DNA of 64,000 bases, from NCBI RefSeq assembly GCF_018780385.1, contig NZ_JADMJO010000003.1, positions 1-64,000 on the forward strand, written 5' to 3'. This document shows, piece by piece, positions 1-11,895 of this stretch. The position numbers and the translations under genes are program-made. The notes under the pieces are model-generated. The model saw nothing but the letters and a program-made list of their open reading frames with translations. It searched no databases and had not been told where the DNA came from. Positions within the stretch are counted from its first letter, which is position 1; every line of letters starts with the position of its first letter. Source of the stretch: Hydrogenophaga sp. GTDB lineage: Bacteria > Pseudomonadota > Gammaproteobacteria > Burkholderiales > Burkholderiaceae_C.

Positions 1-1055
1 AGGTTGGTGCGGAACACGGTGTCGTCAAAGTTGCGCGCGCCCACGAAGCCGCCGGTGTTCACGTCCACCGTGGTCAGCGCCTCGGTCTGGTCGATCACCA
101 GATAGCCGCCCGATTTGAGGTCGACCCGCCGGCTGAGCGCGCGCACGATGTCTTCGTCCACGTTGAACAGATCGAAGATCGGCCGCTCGCCGCTGTAGTG
201 CTGCAGCTTGGCCACGGTGTCGGGCATGAACTCGGCGGCAAATGCGGTGAGCAGGCCGTGCTGTTCACGCGAATCGATGCGGATGGACTGTGTGTCGGCC
301 CCCACCAGGTCGCGCAGCACGCGCTGCATCAGGTTCAGGTCTTCGTGCAGCAGCGTGGCCGAAGGCTGGCGGGTGGCGGCTTCCTTGATGCGCAGCCAGG
401 TCTTGCGCAAATAGGCCGTGTCTTCGGCCAGTTCTTCGTCGGTCGCGTCTTCGGCGTTGGTGCGCAGGATGAACCCGCCCGCTGCGGTGCCGTCGGTGGT
501 GGCCGTCAACTGCAGCAATCGCTGTCGCAAGGCCTCGCGCTGGGCCGGTGGAATTTTCTGCGAGACACCGATGTGGTTGTCCTGCGGCAGAAAAACCAGC
601 AGGCGGCCCGCGATGCTGATCTGCGCGGTGAGGCGGGCACCCTTGGTGCCGATCGGGTCCTTGAGTACCTGCACCATCAGCGCCTGGCCTTCAAAGATCT
701 GGCGCTCGATCGGCAGCACCGGGTTGGGCGTGAGCAGTTTGCCGTTGGCGCCGGGTGCTGGCGCAGTAGGCTCGGATTCGGCCGCTACCGGTGCGTTGGC
801 GCGTGGGGCCGCGTGTTTGGCTGCAATGTTGGGCATGAGGTCGGCCACATGCAGGAAGGCCGCGCGGTCCAGACCGATGTCGATGAAGGCCGACTGCATG
901 CCGGGCAGCACACGCGACACCTTGCCCAGGTAGATGTTGCCGACCAGACCCCGCTCCAGCGTGCGCTCCAGGTGCACTTCCTGCACCGCCCCCTGCTCCA
1001 CCACGGCAACCCGCGTTTCCTGCGGCGACCAATTGATCAGAATGTCCTGGCTCAT
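1..1055 (-). CDS. rng: Ribonuclease G, C-terminal end cut by the window edge
   Basis: Endoribonuclease of the RNase E/G family, which processes the 5' end of 16S rRNA and degrades mRNA in the cytoplasm. The 351 codons in the window start MSQDILINWSPQE, run through the S1 RNA-binding region (about residues 35-125, interrupted by an Ala/Pro-rich insert near residues 80-105) and reach the Asp of the metal-binding VDVNTGG motif near residue 329, just before the window edge. Full family members are about 490 residues, so roughly 140 C-terminal residues lie outside. The maf gene lies 28 bp upstream, so both are probably co-transcribed. Family assignment is secure; the missing end cannot be judged. 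Confidence 0.95.
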   Translation of the reverse strand, partial: MSQDILINWSPQETRVAVVEQGAVQEVHLERTLERGLVGNIYLGKVSRVLPGMQSAFIDIGLDRAAFLHVADLMPNIAAKHAAPRANAPVAAESEPTAPAPGANGKLLTPNPVLPIERQIFEGQALMVQVLKDPIGTKGARLTAQISIAGRLLVFLPQDNHIGVSQKIPPAQREALRQRLLQLTATTDGTAAGGFILRTNAEDATDEELAEDTAYLRKTWLRIKEAATRQPSATLLHEDLNLMQRVLRDLVGADTQSIRIDSREQHGLLTAFAAEFMPDTVAKLQHYSGERPIFDLFNVDEDIVRALSRRVDLKSGGYLVIDQTEALTTVDVNTGGFVGARNFDDTVFRTN

Positions 1056-1083
1056 GGGGCCCTTCTCCGTGGCGCGTTGCGGT

Positions 1084-1722
1084 TCAGATCAGCCGCACAC
1101 CGGCGGCGTGCAGCACCTGCGCTGTCTCGTGCGCGGGCAAGCCCATGATGCCCGAATAGCTGCCGCTGATGTGGCTCACCCAGAGGCTGGCCCGGCCCTG
1201 AATCGCGTAGGCGCCAGCCTTGCCCATGGGTTCGCCGCTGGCGACGTAACGCGCGATCTGCGTGCTGGTCAGCGGCTCGAACGTGACCCACGAGGTGGAC
1301 AGGGCAGCGTGGATGCGCGGACTGCGCTTGCCGGGCACGCCCACCGCCACAGCGGTGAGCACGCGATGGCGCTGGCCCGCCAGGCTGGCGAGCATTTTTG
1401 TGGCCTCTTGCGCGTCGGCCGGCTTGCCCAGGATGCGCCGACCCAGCGCCACGGTGGTGTCGGCGCACAGCACGGGTGCGGGAGGCAGGCCCCGGTGCTT
1501 CAAACGCGCCAGCGAGGCCTGCAGCTTCAGCCCGGTGACGCGCTGTACATAAACTGCCGGTGCTTCACCCGGCATAACGGCTTCCAGCGATTCCGCGTCT
1601 TCGCCGGCATCGGGCAGCAGCAATTCGCAGCGAACGCCCCACTGTTCCAGCAGCTGTTTGCGGCGTGGGCTCTGGGAAGCGAGGTAGATGAAGTCGGAGC
1701 GGCGGAGCGTGGGGGCGGTCAT
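1084..1722 (-). CDS. maf: Maf-family nucleotide pyrophosphatase (septum formation inhibitor-like)
   Basis: Maf-like NTP pyrophosphatase, 212 residues, which in this family hydrolyses modified or non-canonical nucleoside triphosphates (dTTP/UTP or m7GTP subtypes). The N-terminal signature [12 protein letters not shown] (about residues 13-24) is typical, as is the later CADTTVALG segment. The reading frame is open further upstream, but the ATG chosen here gives the usual start and overlaps the rlmH stop by 4 nt (ATGA), which indicates translational coupling. It lies between rlmH and rng in a compact minus-strand operon, an order common in beta- and gammaproteobacteria. The exact substrate subtype cannot be read from sequence alone. 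Confidence 0.93.
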   Translation of the reverse strand: MTAPTLRRSDFIYLASQSPRRKQLLEQWGVRCELLLPDAGEDAESLEAVMPGEAPAVYVQRVTGLKLQASLARLKHRGLPPAPVLCADTTVALGRRILGKPADAQEATKMLASLAGQRHRVLTAVAVGVPGKRSPRIHAALSTSWVTFEPLTSTQIARYVASGEPMGKAGAYAIQGRASLWVSHISGSYSGIMGLPAHETAQVLHAAGVRLI

Positions 1723-2186
1723 TCTCTGTGATAGGGGTGGTTGGCGTTCACGGACCAGGCGCGGTAGAGCTGCTCGATCAACAGCACCCGCACCATGGCG
1801 TGTGGCAGGGTCAGGTCGGACAAGCGGATGCGCTGGTGCGCCGCGGCGCGAAACGCCGGGTCCAGGCCATCGGGGCCGCCAATGACGAGCGCCACGTCGT
1901 CGCTCTCCAGTTGCCACTCGTTCAACTGTTGGGCCAGGGCCTTGGTGGTGAGGGTGGTGCCGCGCTCGTCCAGCGCCACGACGCGCGAGCCGCGCGGGAT
2001 CGCGGCTTCGATGCGCTCGCGCTCGGCCGCGAGCAACGTCTCCAGGGTCTTGGAGCCGCGCGGCTCCGTCTTCACGGCTTTGAGTTCCACCCGAAGCTCG
2101 GGCGGAAAGCGCTTGGCGTAATCGTCGTAGGCGGTCTGAGCCCAGTCGGGCACACGTTGCCCGACCGCGACGATCAGCAGCTTCAT
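1719..2186 (-). CDS. rlmH: 23S rRNA (pseudouridine1915-N3)-methyltransferase RlmH
   Basis: SPOUT-family methyltransferase that uses SAM to methylate pseudouridine 1915 in helix 69 of 23S rRNA on the assembled 70S ribosome. At 155 residues it has the normal family length. The trefoil-knot SAM site is seen as LVIGGPDGL (about residues 100-108), and the conserved C-terminal end reads NHPYHRE. The start chosen ([10 protein letters not shown]) overlaps the stop of rsfS by 4 nt (ATGA), and its own stop overlaps maf the same way, so rsfS-rlmH-maf are translationally coupled. RsfS and RlmH adjacency is widespread in bacteria and supports the call. Confidence 0.96.
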   Translation of the reverse strand: MKLLIVAVGQRVPDWAQTAYDDYAKRFPPELRVELKAVKTEPRGSKTLETLLAAERERIEAAIPRGSRVVALDERGTTLTTKALAQQLNEWQLESDDVALVIGGPDGLDPAFRAAAHQRIRLSDLTLPHAMVRVLLIEQLYRAWSVNANHPYHRE

Positions 2187-2947
2187 GCCTTCCTGGGGGC
2201 TGCTGCCTTGGTGGTTTTGCGCGCGGGCGCCTTGGCTGCGGGCTTGGCCGCTGCTTTCGGTGCAGCTTTGGCGGCCGGCTTCACCGCGGTCTTTGCGCCA
2301 GGCTTGGTGGCCGAGCGGGGTTTGACCACCAGTTTCTGCAGTGCGGTTTTCGGTGCGCTGGCGACAGGTTTGCGGGTGGTCTTTGCAGGTGCCGACTTGG
2401 ACGCCGTTTTCACCGCAGGCTTCTTGGCGGCCGTCTTGGCCGGGGCTGCAGCGGCACCACGCGCCGCCGACTGTGCAGCCTTGCGCGCCGTGCTCTTGGC
2501 GGGTTGTGCGGCGGCGGTGACCACCGGCTTCTTGCGGCTGGTCTTGGCAGGCTTGGCCTCGGCCACCACGGGCCTCTCGGCACCGTGTTTCAGGCGCACG
2601 GGCTTGGCGCCCCAGATCTCTTCGAGCCGGTAGTACTGGCGGATCACGGGTTGCATCACATGGGCCACGGCAGCGCCGCAGTCCACGATGATCCATTCAC
2701 CATTGTCTTCACCCTCAATGCGGGGTTTGTCGAAGCCGGCTTCGCGCACGGCATCGCGCACGCTGGCGGCCAGGGCCTTGGTCTGACGGTTGGAAGTGCC
2801 GCTGGCAACGATCACACGCTCAAAGAGCGGTGAGAGGTGTTCGGTGTTGAAAACCACGATGTCCTGACCCTTGACGTCCTCCAGTCCGTCGACGATGGCG
2901 CGCTGGAGTCTCTGGATGTCTTTTTTGGCAATGGTTTCGCTGGTCAT
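2183..2947 (-). CDS. rsfS: Ribosomal silencing factor RsfS with long Lys/Ala-rich tail
   Basis: RsfS (Iojap/DUF143) binds ribosomal protein uL14 and blocks subunit joining during starvation. Residues 1 to about 120 are the complete RsfS domain, including the [13 protein letters not shown] segment and the [17 protein letters not shown] end. The protein then continues for about 130 residues of Ala, Lys, Pro, Thr and Arg in low-complexity repeats, resembling histone H1 or AlgP tails. Typical RsfS proteins are 105-130 residues, so the 254-residue total is twice the family length. The tail is in frame, uninterrupted and ends by overlapping rlmH, so it is probably translated. Basic tails of this kind usually bind nucleic acid; that role here is inference. 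Confidence 0.93.
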   Translation of the reverse strand: MTSETIAKKDIQRLQRAIVDGLEDVKGQDIVVFNTEHLSPLFERVIVASGTSNRQTKALAASVRDAVREAGFDKPRIEGEDNGEWIIVDCGAAVAHVMQPVIRQYYRLEEIWGAKPVRLKHGAERPVVAEAKPAKTSRKKPVVTAAAQPAKSTARKAAQSAARGAAAAPAKTAAKKPAVKTASKSAPAKTTRKPVASAPKTALQKLVVKPRSATKPGAKTAVKPAAKAAPKAAAKPAAKAPARKTTKAAAPRKA

Positions 2948-3591
2948 GTGGGATTCTGATAAAGGTGATGGGTTGAAATGTAGCTTGCGACGGCCTCGGG
3001 CACCAGAACCTCCAGGGCACGGGCGCTCTGCGCCGCCTGTCCCAGTCGGGCTCGCACGGCGGTCGCACTGATGTTCTTGAGCGGCATGTCCAGCCGTTCG
3101 AAAGGAAGCCCCACCTGCGACAGGTCGGTCTCGACCTCTTGGTCCAGCGGGGCGTCAGCACCAATGTTGGTGGCGCGGTTGGCCACCGCCAGCGTGGCCA
3201 GGTCCAGCACCTCCTGCCAGCGCACCCAGGTGCGAAAGGCCAGCAACTGGTCGGCACCGAGCACCAGAAACAGCTGAGCACCAGGGTACTCGCGCCGCAG
3301 TTCGTGCAGCGTGTCGGCGGTGTAGCTCGGGCCCTCGCGGTGGATTTCGCGCTCGTCGATCTTCACACGGGCCAGGTCGTCGAACGCGAGATGGCACATG
3401 GCCACCCGATCGACGGCGGGTGAAAGCACCCGGGTCTTGTGCCAGGCGTGCCCGGTGGGCAGGATGTGCAGCACGTCCAGACCGAGCAGCTTGAGCGCGG
3501 TTTCTGCCAGGGCGCGGTGCGCCCAGTGCGGTGGGTCGAACGCGCCACCGAACATGCCCACGCGGCGTGGACCTGCGCCATCGGCCTTCAA
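2944..3591 (-). CDS. nadD: Nicotinate-nucleotide adenylyltransferase NadD
   Basis: Converts nicotinate mononucleotide and ATP to deamido-NAD in NAD synthesis. The nucleotidyltransferase signature [14 protein letters not shown] occurs near residues 13-26 (the usual H-x-G-H is H-W-A-H here) and the ISATAVR motif near residue 188. No ATG precedes the signature closely; I chose a TTG start that overlaps the hemF stop (TTGA) and has an AAGGA ribosome-binding site 6 nt upstream, giving 215 residues, the family length. A GTG two codons before the internal Met is the alternative. The 3' end overlaps rsfS by 4 nt, so it belongs to the same operon. Confidence 0.9.
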   Translation of the reverse strand: MKADGAGPRRVGMFGGAFDPPHWAHRALAETALKLLGLDVLHILPTGHAWHKTRVLSPAVDRVAMCHLAFDDLARVKIDEREIHREGPSYTADTLHELRREYPGAQLFLVLGADQLLAFRTWVRWQEVLDLATLAVANRATNIGADAPLDQEVETDLSQVGLPFERLDMPLKNISATAVRARLGQAAQSARALEVLVPEAVASYISTHHLYQNPT

Positions 3592-4505
3592 AGCCAATCC
3601 TTGCGCACCAGGAAATCCTTGTAGAGCCGTTCCTCGGGCGTGCCCTTCTTGGTCTTGCGGTTGTACGCCCAGCTCACCAGCGGCGGCATGGACAACAGGA
3701 TGGACTCGCTGCGCCCGCCCGATTGCAGGCCGAAATGGGTGCCACGGTCCCACACGAGGTTGAACTCGACATAGCGCCCGCGGCGATAGAGCTGGAAGCT
3801 GCGCTCGCGCTCGCCGTAGGGGGTGTTCTTGCGGCGATCGACGATGGGCAGGTAAGCGTCGAGAAAGGCATCACCGACCGAACTCATCATGGCGAAGCTG
3901 CCGTCGAAGCCGAGTTCAGAGAAATCGTCGAAGAACGCACCACCGATACCGCGTTGCTCGTCGCGGTGCTTCAAATAGAAATACTCGTCACACCATGTCT
4001 TGAAGCGCGGGTATTTGTCGACGCCGAAAGGGTCGAGCGCGTTCTTCACCGACTGATGGAAATGCACCGCGTCTTCTTCGAAGCCGTAGTACGGCGTGAG
4101 GTCCATGCCCCCGCCAAACCAGCACACCGACTCGCCACCAGCCGGCGTGGCCGCGAGCATGCGCACGTTCATGTGCACCGTGGGCACATAGGGGTTGCGC
4201 GGGTGGAACACCAGCGAGACGCCCATGGCTTCAAACGGCGCACCTGAGAGTTCGGGGCGGTGCTGCGTGGCGGAGGGCGGCAAGCGAGGACCGGTGACGT
4301 GCGAGAAGCCGCAACCCGCCCGCTCGAACACGGCGCCGTCTTCGAGGATCTGGGTGACGCCGTTGCCCTGCAGGGTTTCGCCTGACGGTTTGGTCCAGCG
4401 ATCCACCACGAAGCTGCCACCATCCACCATGGCCACGGTGGAGGTGATGCGGTCCTGCAGGTCGATGAGGAACTCACGCACGGAGGACAGAGAAGTCTGT
4501 TTCAT
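3588..4505 (-). CDS. hemF: Oxygen-dependent coproporphyrinogen-III oxidase HemF
   Basis: Oxidative decarboxylation of coproporphyrinogen III to protoporphyrinogen IX in heme biosynthesis, using O2. At 305 residues it matches family length. Recognisable blocks are [12 protein letters not shown] (about residue 104), [13 protein letters not shown] (about 130) and the C-terminal [22 protein letters not shown]. The start [13 protein letters not shown] is the first ATG in frame after a noncoding gap. It overlaps nadD by 4 nt and lies 74 bp downstream of purD on the same strand. The assignment is secure from sequence alone. Confidence 0.97.
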   Translation of the reverse strand: MKQTSLSSVREFLIDLQDRITSTVAMVDGGSFVVDRWTKPSGETLQGNGVTQILEDGAVFERAGCGFSHVTGPRLPPSATQHRPELSGAPFEAMGVSLVFHPRNPYVPTVHMNVRMLAATPAGGESVCWFGGGMDLTPYYGFEEDAVHFHQSVKNALDPFGVDKYPRFKTWCDEYFYLKHRDEQRGIGGAFFDDFSELGFDGSFAMMSSVGDAFLDAYLPIVDRRKNTPYGERERSFQLYRRGRYVEFNLVWDRGTHFGLQSGGRSESILLSMPPLVSWAYNRKTKKGTPEERLYKDFLVRKDWL

Positions 4506-4579
4506 GGTCTGGCCGATTCAGCGAAAAAAAGCACGGGCGGGGACTGCACTGGCGCATCACGCGGTGGTGTGAGCCGGAC

Positions 4580-5854
4580 TCAAAGCGCACGGTACCCGAT
4601 GTCGCGGCGGCACTGCATGCCATCAAAGTGAATGTCATTCACCACCTCGTAGGCGCGCTGCTGTGCCAGGGCAACCGTCTCGGCCAGAGCGGTCACGCAC
4701 AACACACGGCCGCCCGAGACCTGCACCTCTTCGCCGGCCGTGGCGGTGCCGGCATGGAACACCATGCGGTCGGCGGCATCGGCTGGCAGACCAGTGATCG
4801 CATCGCCCTTGCGCGGGCTCAGCGGGTAGCCAGCGGCGGCCAGCACCACGCCCAGCGCCACGCGCGAATCCCAGTCGAGCGTGACTTGGTCCAGCTCGGC
4901 GCGTGTGGCCGAGAGCAGCACCTGCGTGAGGTTGCTCTTGAGACGCATCATGATCGGCTGGGTTTCCGGGTCGCCCATGCGGCAGTTGAACTCCAGTGTC
5001 TTGACACGGCCATCGGGCGTGATCATCAGGCCTGCGTACAGAAAACCGGTGTACGGAATGCCGTCGACGGCCATGCCGCGCAGCGTTGGCAGGATCACCT
5101 CGTTCATCGCGCGCTCGTGCACCGCGGGCGTAACCACCGGCGCGGGCGAATACGCGCCCATGCCGCCGGTGTTGGGGCCCTGGTCGGCGTCCATCAGGCG
5201 TTTGTGATCCTGGCTGGTGGCCAGCGCCAGCGCGTGCTCGCCGTCGCACAGAACGATGAAGCTGGCTTCCTCGCCCTCGAGGAATTCTTCAATGACAACG
5301 CGCGCGCCGCCTTCGTTGTGCGCCACACCCAACTTGTTGTCCAGCAGCATGAAGTCGATGGCTTCGTGCGCCTCCGCCGCCGTCATGGCCACCACCACGC
5401 CTTTGCCAGCCGCCAGCCCGTCGGCCTTGACGACGATGGGTGCGCCCTCGGCATCCACGTAGGCGTGCGCCAGGGACGGGTCGGTGAAGGCCTGGTATTT
5501 CGCGGTGGGAATGCCGTGGCGCTGCATGAAGGCCTTGGAAAACGCCTTGGAGCTCTCCAGCTGCGCGGCCGCTTTCGTGGGGCCGAAGATCGGGAGGCCG
5601 TGGCCGCGAAACTCGTCCACCACACCGGCAGCCAAGGGCGCTTCAGGCCCCACCACAGCAAGCGCCACGCCTTGGGCCTGCGCCCATTCACGCAGCGCCA
5701 CCTTGTCGGTGATGTCGAGGTTGATGAGGTCCGGGTCGCGCGCCGTACCGGCGTTGCCGGGTGCCACAAACACCTGACTCACGCCGGCGTCGTGCTTGAG
5801 TTTCCAGGCCAAGGCGTGTTCGCGGCCACCGCCGCCAATGACGAGGACTTTCAT
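4580..5854 (-). CDS. purD: Phosphoribosylamine-glycine ligase PurD
   Basis: GAR synthetase, the second step of purine synthesis, joining phosphoribosylamine and glycine with ATP. 424 residues, full length. The N-terminal MKVLVIGGGGREHALAWKL is the classical PurD start; the ATP-grasp region contains VVKADGLAAGKGVVVA (about residues 141-156), and the metal-binding FNCRMGDPETQ segment (about 288-298) is intact. It is preceded on the minus strand by yebC with a 73-bp gap that holds a GC-rich hairpin (see that entry). Housekeeping gene without oddities. Confidence 0.98.
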   Translation of the reverse strand: MKVLVIGGGGREHALAWKLKHDAGVSQVFVAPGNAGTARDPDLINLDITDKVALREWAQAQGVALAVVGPEAPLAAGVVDEFRGHGLPIFGPTKAAAQLESSKAFSKAFMQRHGIPTAKYQAFTDPSLAHAYVDAEGAPIVVKADGLAAGKGVVVAMTAAEAHEAIDFMLLDNKLGVAHNEGGARVVIEEFLEGEEASFIVLCDGEHALALATSQDHKRLMDADQGPNTGGMGAYSPAPVVTPAVHERAMNEVILPTLRGMAVDGIPYTGFLYAGLMITPDGRVKTLEFNCRMGDPETQPIMMRLKSNLTQVLLSATRAELDQVTLDWDSRVALGVVLAAAGYPLSPRKGDAITGLPADAADRMVFHAGTATAGEEVQVSGGRVLCVTALAETVALAQQRAYEVVNDIHFDGMQCRRDIGYRAL

Positions 5855-5874
5855 TCGGGCCTCCGACGAGCCGC

Positions 5875-5930
5875 CTCTAGGAGGCCAGCCCCCTCGGGGG
5901 GCAGAGAGCGATAGCGATCGTGGGGGTTCA
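5875..5930. repeat. GC-rich intergenic palindrome between yebC and purD
   Basis: The gap between yebC and purD holds a short perfect palindrome (CCCCCTCGGGGG core, about 5890-5901) followed by a purine-rich GCAGAGAGCGATAGCG stretch. Its form resembles short GC-rich palindromic intergenic repeats that I recall from Comamonadaceae genomes. No second copy was noticed in this window, so the repeat status is inference. There is no T-tract after the stem on either strand, which argues against an intrinsic terminator. Confidence 0.35.
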
Positions 5931-6653
5931 TATGTTCATTTCGGCGTTGTGAAAAACACCTTGCACATCGTCGAGGTCTTCAAGGACGTCCAGCAGCTTC
6001 TGCATGCGCACGGCATCCTCACCGGTGAGCTCGACCGTGTTCTCGGCGCGCATGGTCACTTCGGCGATCTCGGGCATGAGGCCCGCAGCTTCCAGCGCAT
6101 TCTTCACGGCTTCAAAGTCGGTCGGTGAGGTCAGCACCTCGATGGCGCCGTCTGCGTCTGTGATCACGTCGTCGGCCCCGGCCTCCAGCGCCACCTCCAT
6201 CACCTTGTCCTCAGACGTGCCGGGTGCAAACACGAGTTGTCCGCAGTGTTTGAACTGGAACGACACCGAACCGTCGGTGCCCAGGTTGCCGCCGTGTTTG
6301 CTGAAGGCGTGGCGCACCTCCGCGACGGTGCGAACCTTGTTGTCGGTCATGGTGTCGATGATCACCGCCGCGCCACCGATGCCATAGCCCTCGTAGCGAA
6401 TCTCTTCCAGGCTCACGCCTTCGAGCGTTCCTGAGGCCTTTTCCACGTTGTACTTGATCCGGTCGGCCGGCATGTTGGCGGCCTTGGCCTTGTCGATGGC
6501 CAGGCGCAGGCGCGGGTTCATGGCGGGGTCGCCGCCACCCTGGCGCGCGGCCACGGTGATCTCACGGATCACGCGGGTCCAGATCTTCCCGCGCTTTTCG
6601 TCCTGGCGGCCCTTGCGGTGCTGAATGTTTGCCCATTTGCTGTGTCCGGCCAC
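5928..6653 (-). CDS. YebC/PmpR family protein (TACO1-like)
   Basis: Member of the YebC/TACO1 family, described in different bacteria as a transcriptional regulator and, more recently, as a factor that helps ribosomes through difficult sequences. The N-terminus [18 protein letters not shown] is diagnostic, and the 241-residue length is normal. The following VRNxxx-type acidic C-terminal domain ([20 protein letters not shown]) is present. It lies upstream of purD on the same strand and diverges from the HerA-like gene, with about 100 bp between them for both promoters. The name of the family is secure; the physiological role is not readable here. Confidence 0.95.
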   Translation of the reverse strand: MAGHSKWANIQHRKGRQDEKRGKIWTRVIREITVAARQGGGDPAMNPRLRLAIDKAKAANMPADRIKYNVEKASGTLEGVSLEEIRYEGYGIGGAAVIIDTMTDNKVRTVAEVRHAFSKHGGNLGTDGSVSFQFKHCGQLVFAPGTSEDKVMEVALEAGADDVITDADGAIEVLTSPTDFEAVKNALEAAGLMPEIAEVTMRAENTVELTGEDAVRMQKLLDVLEDLDDVQGVFHNAEMNI

Positions 6654-6752
6654 GAAATTGTCCTTTTGCCTGCTTGGGCTTTGATCTAATAAGCCTGCGA
6701 TTTTACGTTTTCACCCGCCCTGCTCCGAACCCGCACACAAGGAACCTCCGCC

Positions 6753-8303
6753 ATGGCCGAACCGATGCTGATCGCCCAGAACGCCACCACCACCTGCCAA
6801 CTGCTGCCGGGGCTGGCCAACCGCCACGGCCTCATCACTGGCGCCACCGGCACCGGCAAGACGGTGACGCTGCAAACCCTGGCCGAGCAGTTCTCCAACA
6901 TCGGCGTGCCGGTGTTCATGGCCGACGTCAAGGGCGATCTCTCGGGCATCAGCCAGAAGGGCAGCTTCGGCGAGAAGATCAGCAAGGTCTTGCAGGAGCG
7001 CGGTATCACCCTTCCTGCCTCGCAGGCCTGCCCTGCCATGCTGTGGGACGTGTTCGGCGAACTCGGCCACCCGGTGCGCGCCACCGTCAGCGACATGGGC
7101 CCGCTGCTGCTGGCGCGCATGCTCAACCTCAACGACACGCAGTCGGGCGTGCTCAACCTGGTGTTCAAAATCGCCGACGACAACGGCCTGCTGCTGCTCG
7201 ACATGAAGGACCTGCGGGCCATGCTGCAGCACATCGGCGACAACGCCAAGCAGTTCACCACCGAGTACGGCAACATCAGCGCGGCCAGCATCGGCGCGAT
7301 CCAGCGCGGGCTGATGCAAGTCGAGCAACAGGGCGGCGACAAATTCTTCGGCGAGCCCATGCTCGACATCAGCGACTTCATGCAGACGGTGGACGGCAAG
7401 GGCGTGATGAACATCCTGGCGGCCGACAAGCTGATGAACGCGCCGCGCCTGTACGCCACCTTCCTGCTGTGGATGCTCTCCGAGCTGTTCGAGACCCTGC
7501 CCGAGATCGGTGACCCCGAGAAGCCGAAGCTGGTGTTCTTCTTCGACGAGGCCCACCTGCTGTTCAACGAGGCGCCCAAGGTGCTGATCGAGCGCATCGA
7601 GCTGGTCGTGCGCCTGGTTCGCTCCAAGGGCGTGGGCGTGTATTTTGTGACCCAGAACCCGCTGGACATCCCGGACAGCGTGCTCGGCCAGTTGGGCAAC
7701 CGGGTGCAGCACGCGCTGCGTGCCTTCACGCCGCGCGACCAGAAAGCGGTGAAGTCCACCGCGCAGACCATGCGGCCCAAGGCCGGTCTTGACATTGAAG
7801 CCGCCATCACCGAACTCGCCGTGGGCGAGGCGCTGGTGAGCCTGCTCGACGCCAAGGGTCGCCCCAGCGAAACCGAACGTGTGTTCGTGGTGCCGCCAGG
7901 CAGCCAGCTCGGCCCCATCACCGACGCCCAGCGCCAACAACTGCGCCAGGACTCGCTGGTGGCCGGTGTCTATGAAAAACTGCTCGACCGAGAAAGCGCC
8001 TACGAGATGTTTGCCAACCATGCGGGCAAGCGCGGGGCGCAAGCCGAGCCCGAGGCCACCAAGGACGCCCCCCGGACGCCCCGCATTCCCGGCGCCGCGA
8101 AACAAGAGCCCGAAGCCGCCGACGGCGGCGGCATTGGTGGCATGGTCAACGAAGCCCTCTTCGGCCGCACCGGTCCACGCGGCGGCCAATACGACGGCCT
8201 GGTGCAGACGATGGCCAAGACGGCCGCGCGCACGGTGGCCAGCGGCCTTGGCCGGCAGATCCTGCGCGGCGTGCTGGGTGGCCTGCTGGGCGGCAAACGC
8301 TGA
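6753..8303 (+). CDS. HerA/YjgR-like ATPase (DUF853 family)
   Basis: P-loop ATPase of the HerA-FtsK superfamily, of the YjgR/DUF853 type, 516 residues. Walker A is seen as [13 protein letters not shown] (about residues 28-40), Walker B as [13 protein letters not shown] (about 259-271), and an arginine-rich segment [15 protein letters not shown] follows. The C-terminus ends in a Gly-rich [15 protein letters not shown] tail, as in YjgR. The function of this family is not established; DNA translocation is inferred only from the superfamily. The DUF1499 gene follows after 14 bp on the same strand and is probably co-transcribed. Confidence 0.88.
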   Translation: MAEPMLIAQNATTTCQLLPGLANRHGLITGATGTGKTVTLQTLAEQFSNIGVPVFMADVKGDLSGISQKGSFGEKISKVLQERGITLPASQACPAMLWDVFGELGHPVRATVSDMGPLLLARMLNLNDTQSGVLNLVFKIADDNGLLLLDMKDLRAMLQHIGDNAKQFTTEYGNISAASIGAIQRGLMQVEQQGGDKFFGEPMLDISDFMQTVDGKGVMNILAADKLMNAPRLYATFLLWMLSELFETLPEIGDPEKPKLVFFFDEAHLLFNEAPKVLIERIELVVRLVRSKGVGVYFVTQNPLDIPDSVLGQLGNRVQHALRAFTPRDQKAVKSTAQTMRPKAGLDIEAAITELAVGEALVSLLDAKGRPSETERVFVVPPGSQLGPITDAQRQQLRQDSLVAGVYEKLLDRESAYEMFANHAGKRGAQAEPEATKDAPRTPRIPGAAKQEPEAADGGGIGGMVNEALFGRTGPRGGQYDGLVQTMAKTAARTVASGLGRQILRGVLGGLLGGKR

Positions 8304-8317
8304 CCGGAGACACACCC

Positions 8318-8803
8318 ATGAAATTCGCCGTCTACATCGGCCTGGCCGCCATCGTGCTGGCGCTCGTGGCAGCGCAGTTCGGCCTGTTGAGTGGCCAGCA
8401 ACCGGCAGACCTGGGTGTGAAGGACGGCCGCCTCAAGCAGCCCTCACGCACCCGCAACAGTGTGAGCAGCCAGGCCGTGCTGTTCCCCGACCACCCACAG
8501 CGCGCCTACGCCACCATCGATCCATTGCCGTTCAAGTTGGCCGGCGCTGCCGCTTCGCTCAAGGCGCTGGAAACCGTGCTGCGAGACATGCCCGGCGTGA
8601 CCATCGTCGAGCAGCGCCCCGACTACCTCTACGCGCAGGCTCAAACGCGCTGGCTCAAGTTCGTTGATGACGTGGAGTTCTGGGCCAACCCCGCCAGCGG
8701 CGTGATCGAGCTGCGCAGCGCCAGCCGGCTGGGACGGGAAGACTTCAGCGTGAACCGCAAGCGCATCGAGGCCATTCGCGCTGCCTACCTCGTGGCACCC
8801 TGA
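8318..8803 (+). CDS. DUF1499 family exported protein
   Basis: 161 residues with an N-terminal hydrophobic segment (about residues 4-24) that is a signal peptide or membrane anchor, followed by a DUF1499 domain. Recognisable are the NSVSSQA segment, the AxxTRWLKFVDDVEFW stretch and the final IELRSASRLGREDFSVNRKRIEAIR, which is the typical end of this family. Function unknown. It starts 14 bp after the HerA-like gene and is followed by a bidirectional terminator. Confidence 0.85.
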   Translation: MKFAVYIGLAAIVLALVAAQFGLLSGQQPADLGVKDGRLKQPSRTRNSVSSQAVLFPDHPQRAYATIDPLPFKLAGAAASLKALETVLRDMPGVTIVEQRPDYLYAQAQTRWLKFVDDVEFWANPASGVIELRSASRLGREDFSVNRKRIEAIRAAYLVAP

Positions 8804-8821
8804 GCCGCGTTGCGACCCAAC

Positions 8822-8850
8822 AAAAAGGCCCGGGATCACCGGGCCTTTTT
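8822..8850. terminator. Bidirectional intrinsic terminator between DUF1499 gene and clpA
   Basis: AAAAAGGCCCGG, a 4-6 nt loop, then CCGGGCCTTTTT: a perfect GC-rich stem with A-tract on one side and T-tract on the other, lying between two convergent genes. It should terminate transcription from both sides. Confidence 0.9.
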
Positions 8851-8868
8851 GCTGGGGGACGAACTGAC

Positions 8869-11205
<2,337 letters not shown>

Positions 11206-11297
11206 TGGGCACGTCCTTTGGGCTTGGGTGAACGGAGAAGCAAACGTCTGGAAGACAAAATGAAATGAATCGAGGGGAAGATGGGGAGCGTTGTGCT

Positions 11298-11654
11298 TTA
11301 TTCAACTGGCTCGCTCATGCATTGAAGCGGGTGTCCAGCAGACCGTGCGGCCTGGAGCACCTGATCCACCTTGGTGCTGGCCACGTCACGCGAATACACG
11401 CCGCAAATGCCTTTTCCCTCCAGATGGATCTTGAGCATGATCTGGGTGGCGGTTTCACGATCCTTGCTGAAAAACTCCTGAATGACGTGTACCACGAACT
11501 CCATGGGCGTGAAATCGTCGTTGAGCAAGACCACTTGAAACATCTGGGGTGGTTTGGTGCGCTGGGCGCGCCGTTCGAGCACCACCGACTCGTCGTTGCT
11601 GACGCTGGGTGGCGCCGTCGGGTTTTCGGGTTTTTTGGGGTTCTGGGTGGCCAT
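11298..11654 (-). CDS. clpS: Clp protease adaptor ClpS
   Basis: Adaptor that delivers N-end-rule substrates to ClpA. 118 residues from the ATG chosen ([12 protein letters not shown]); an in-frame start 14 codons further upstream exists but lies in the noncoding leader. The core [19 protein letters not shown] and the [16 protein letters not shown] segment are intact, including the Asn-Asp-Asp substrate pocket. The N-terminal 35 residues are the usual disordered extension that enters ClpA. Followed by clpA on the same strand. Confidence 0.97.
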   Translation of the reverse strand: MATQNPKKPENPTAPPSVSNDESVVLERRAQRTKPPQMFQVVLLNDDFTPMEFVVHVIQEFFSKDRETATQIMLKIHLEGKGICGVYSRDVASTKVDQVLQAARSAGHPLQCMSEPVE

Positions 11655-11895
11655 GAAAACCATTCTAGCGGCGCCCATCTGCCCACATCGCCACACGGGA
11701 ATAGGTGTGGCCTTTCACTCAAAACTGCACCCCGCCCCGATAGCGGGGTCGATCGCTGGAGGAAGGTCTTTTCCATGCCTCATTGTGAGGCGAAAGCCCG
11801 GATGAAAACCACCAAGCTGGGCGCCTTCTTGCCGGTTTTTCGTTGGTTTGCTCACGCACCAGCCCATCAGTAGCGCGCTGAGCCCAGTGCCTGGT

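Noticed and set aside
1723-1917. 65-residue N-terminal extension of Maf
   Set aside because: It overlaps rlmH in another frame and is Arg/Gly-rich; the ATGA overlap start gives the normal family N-terminus.
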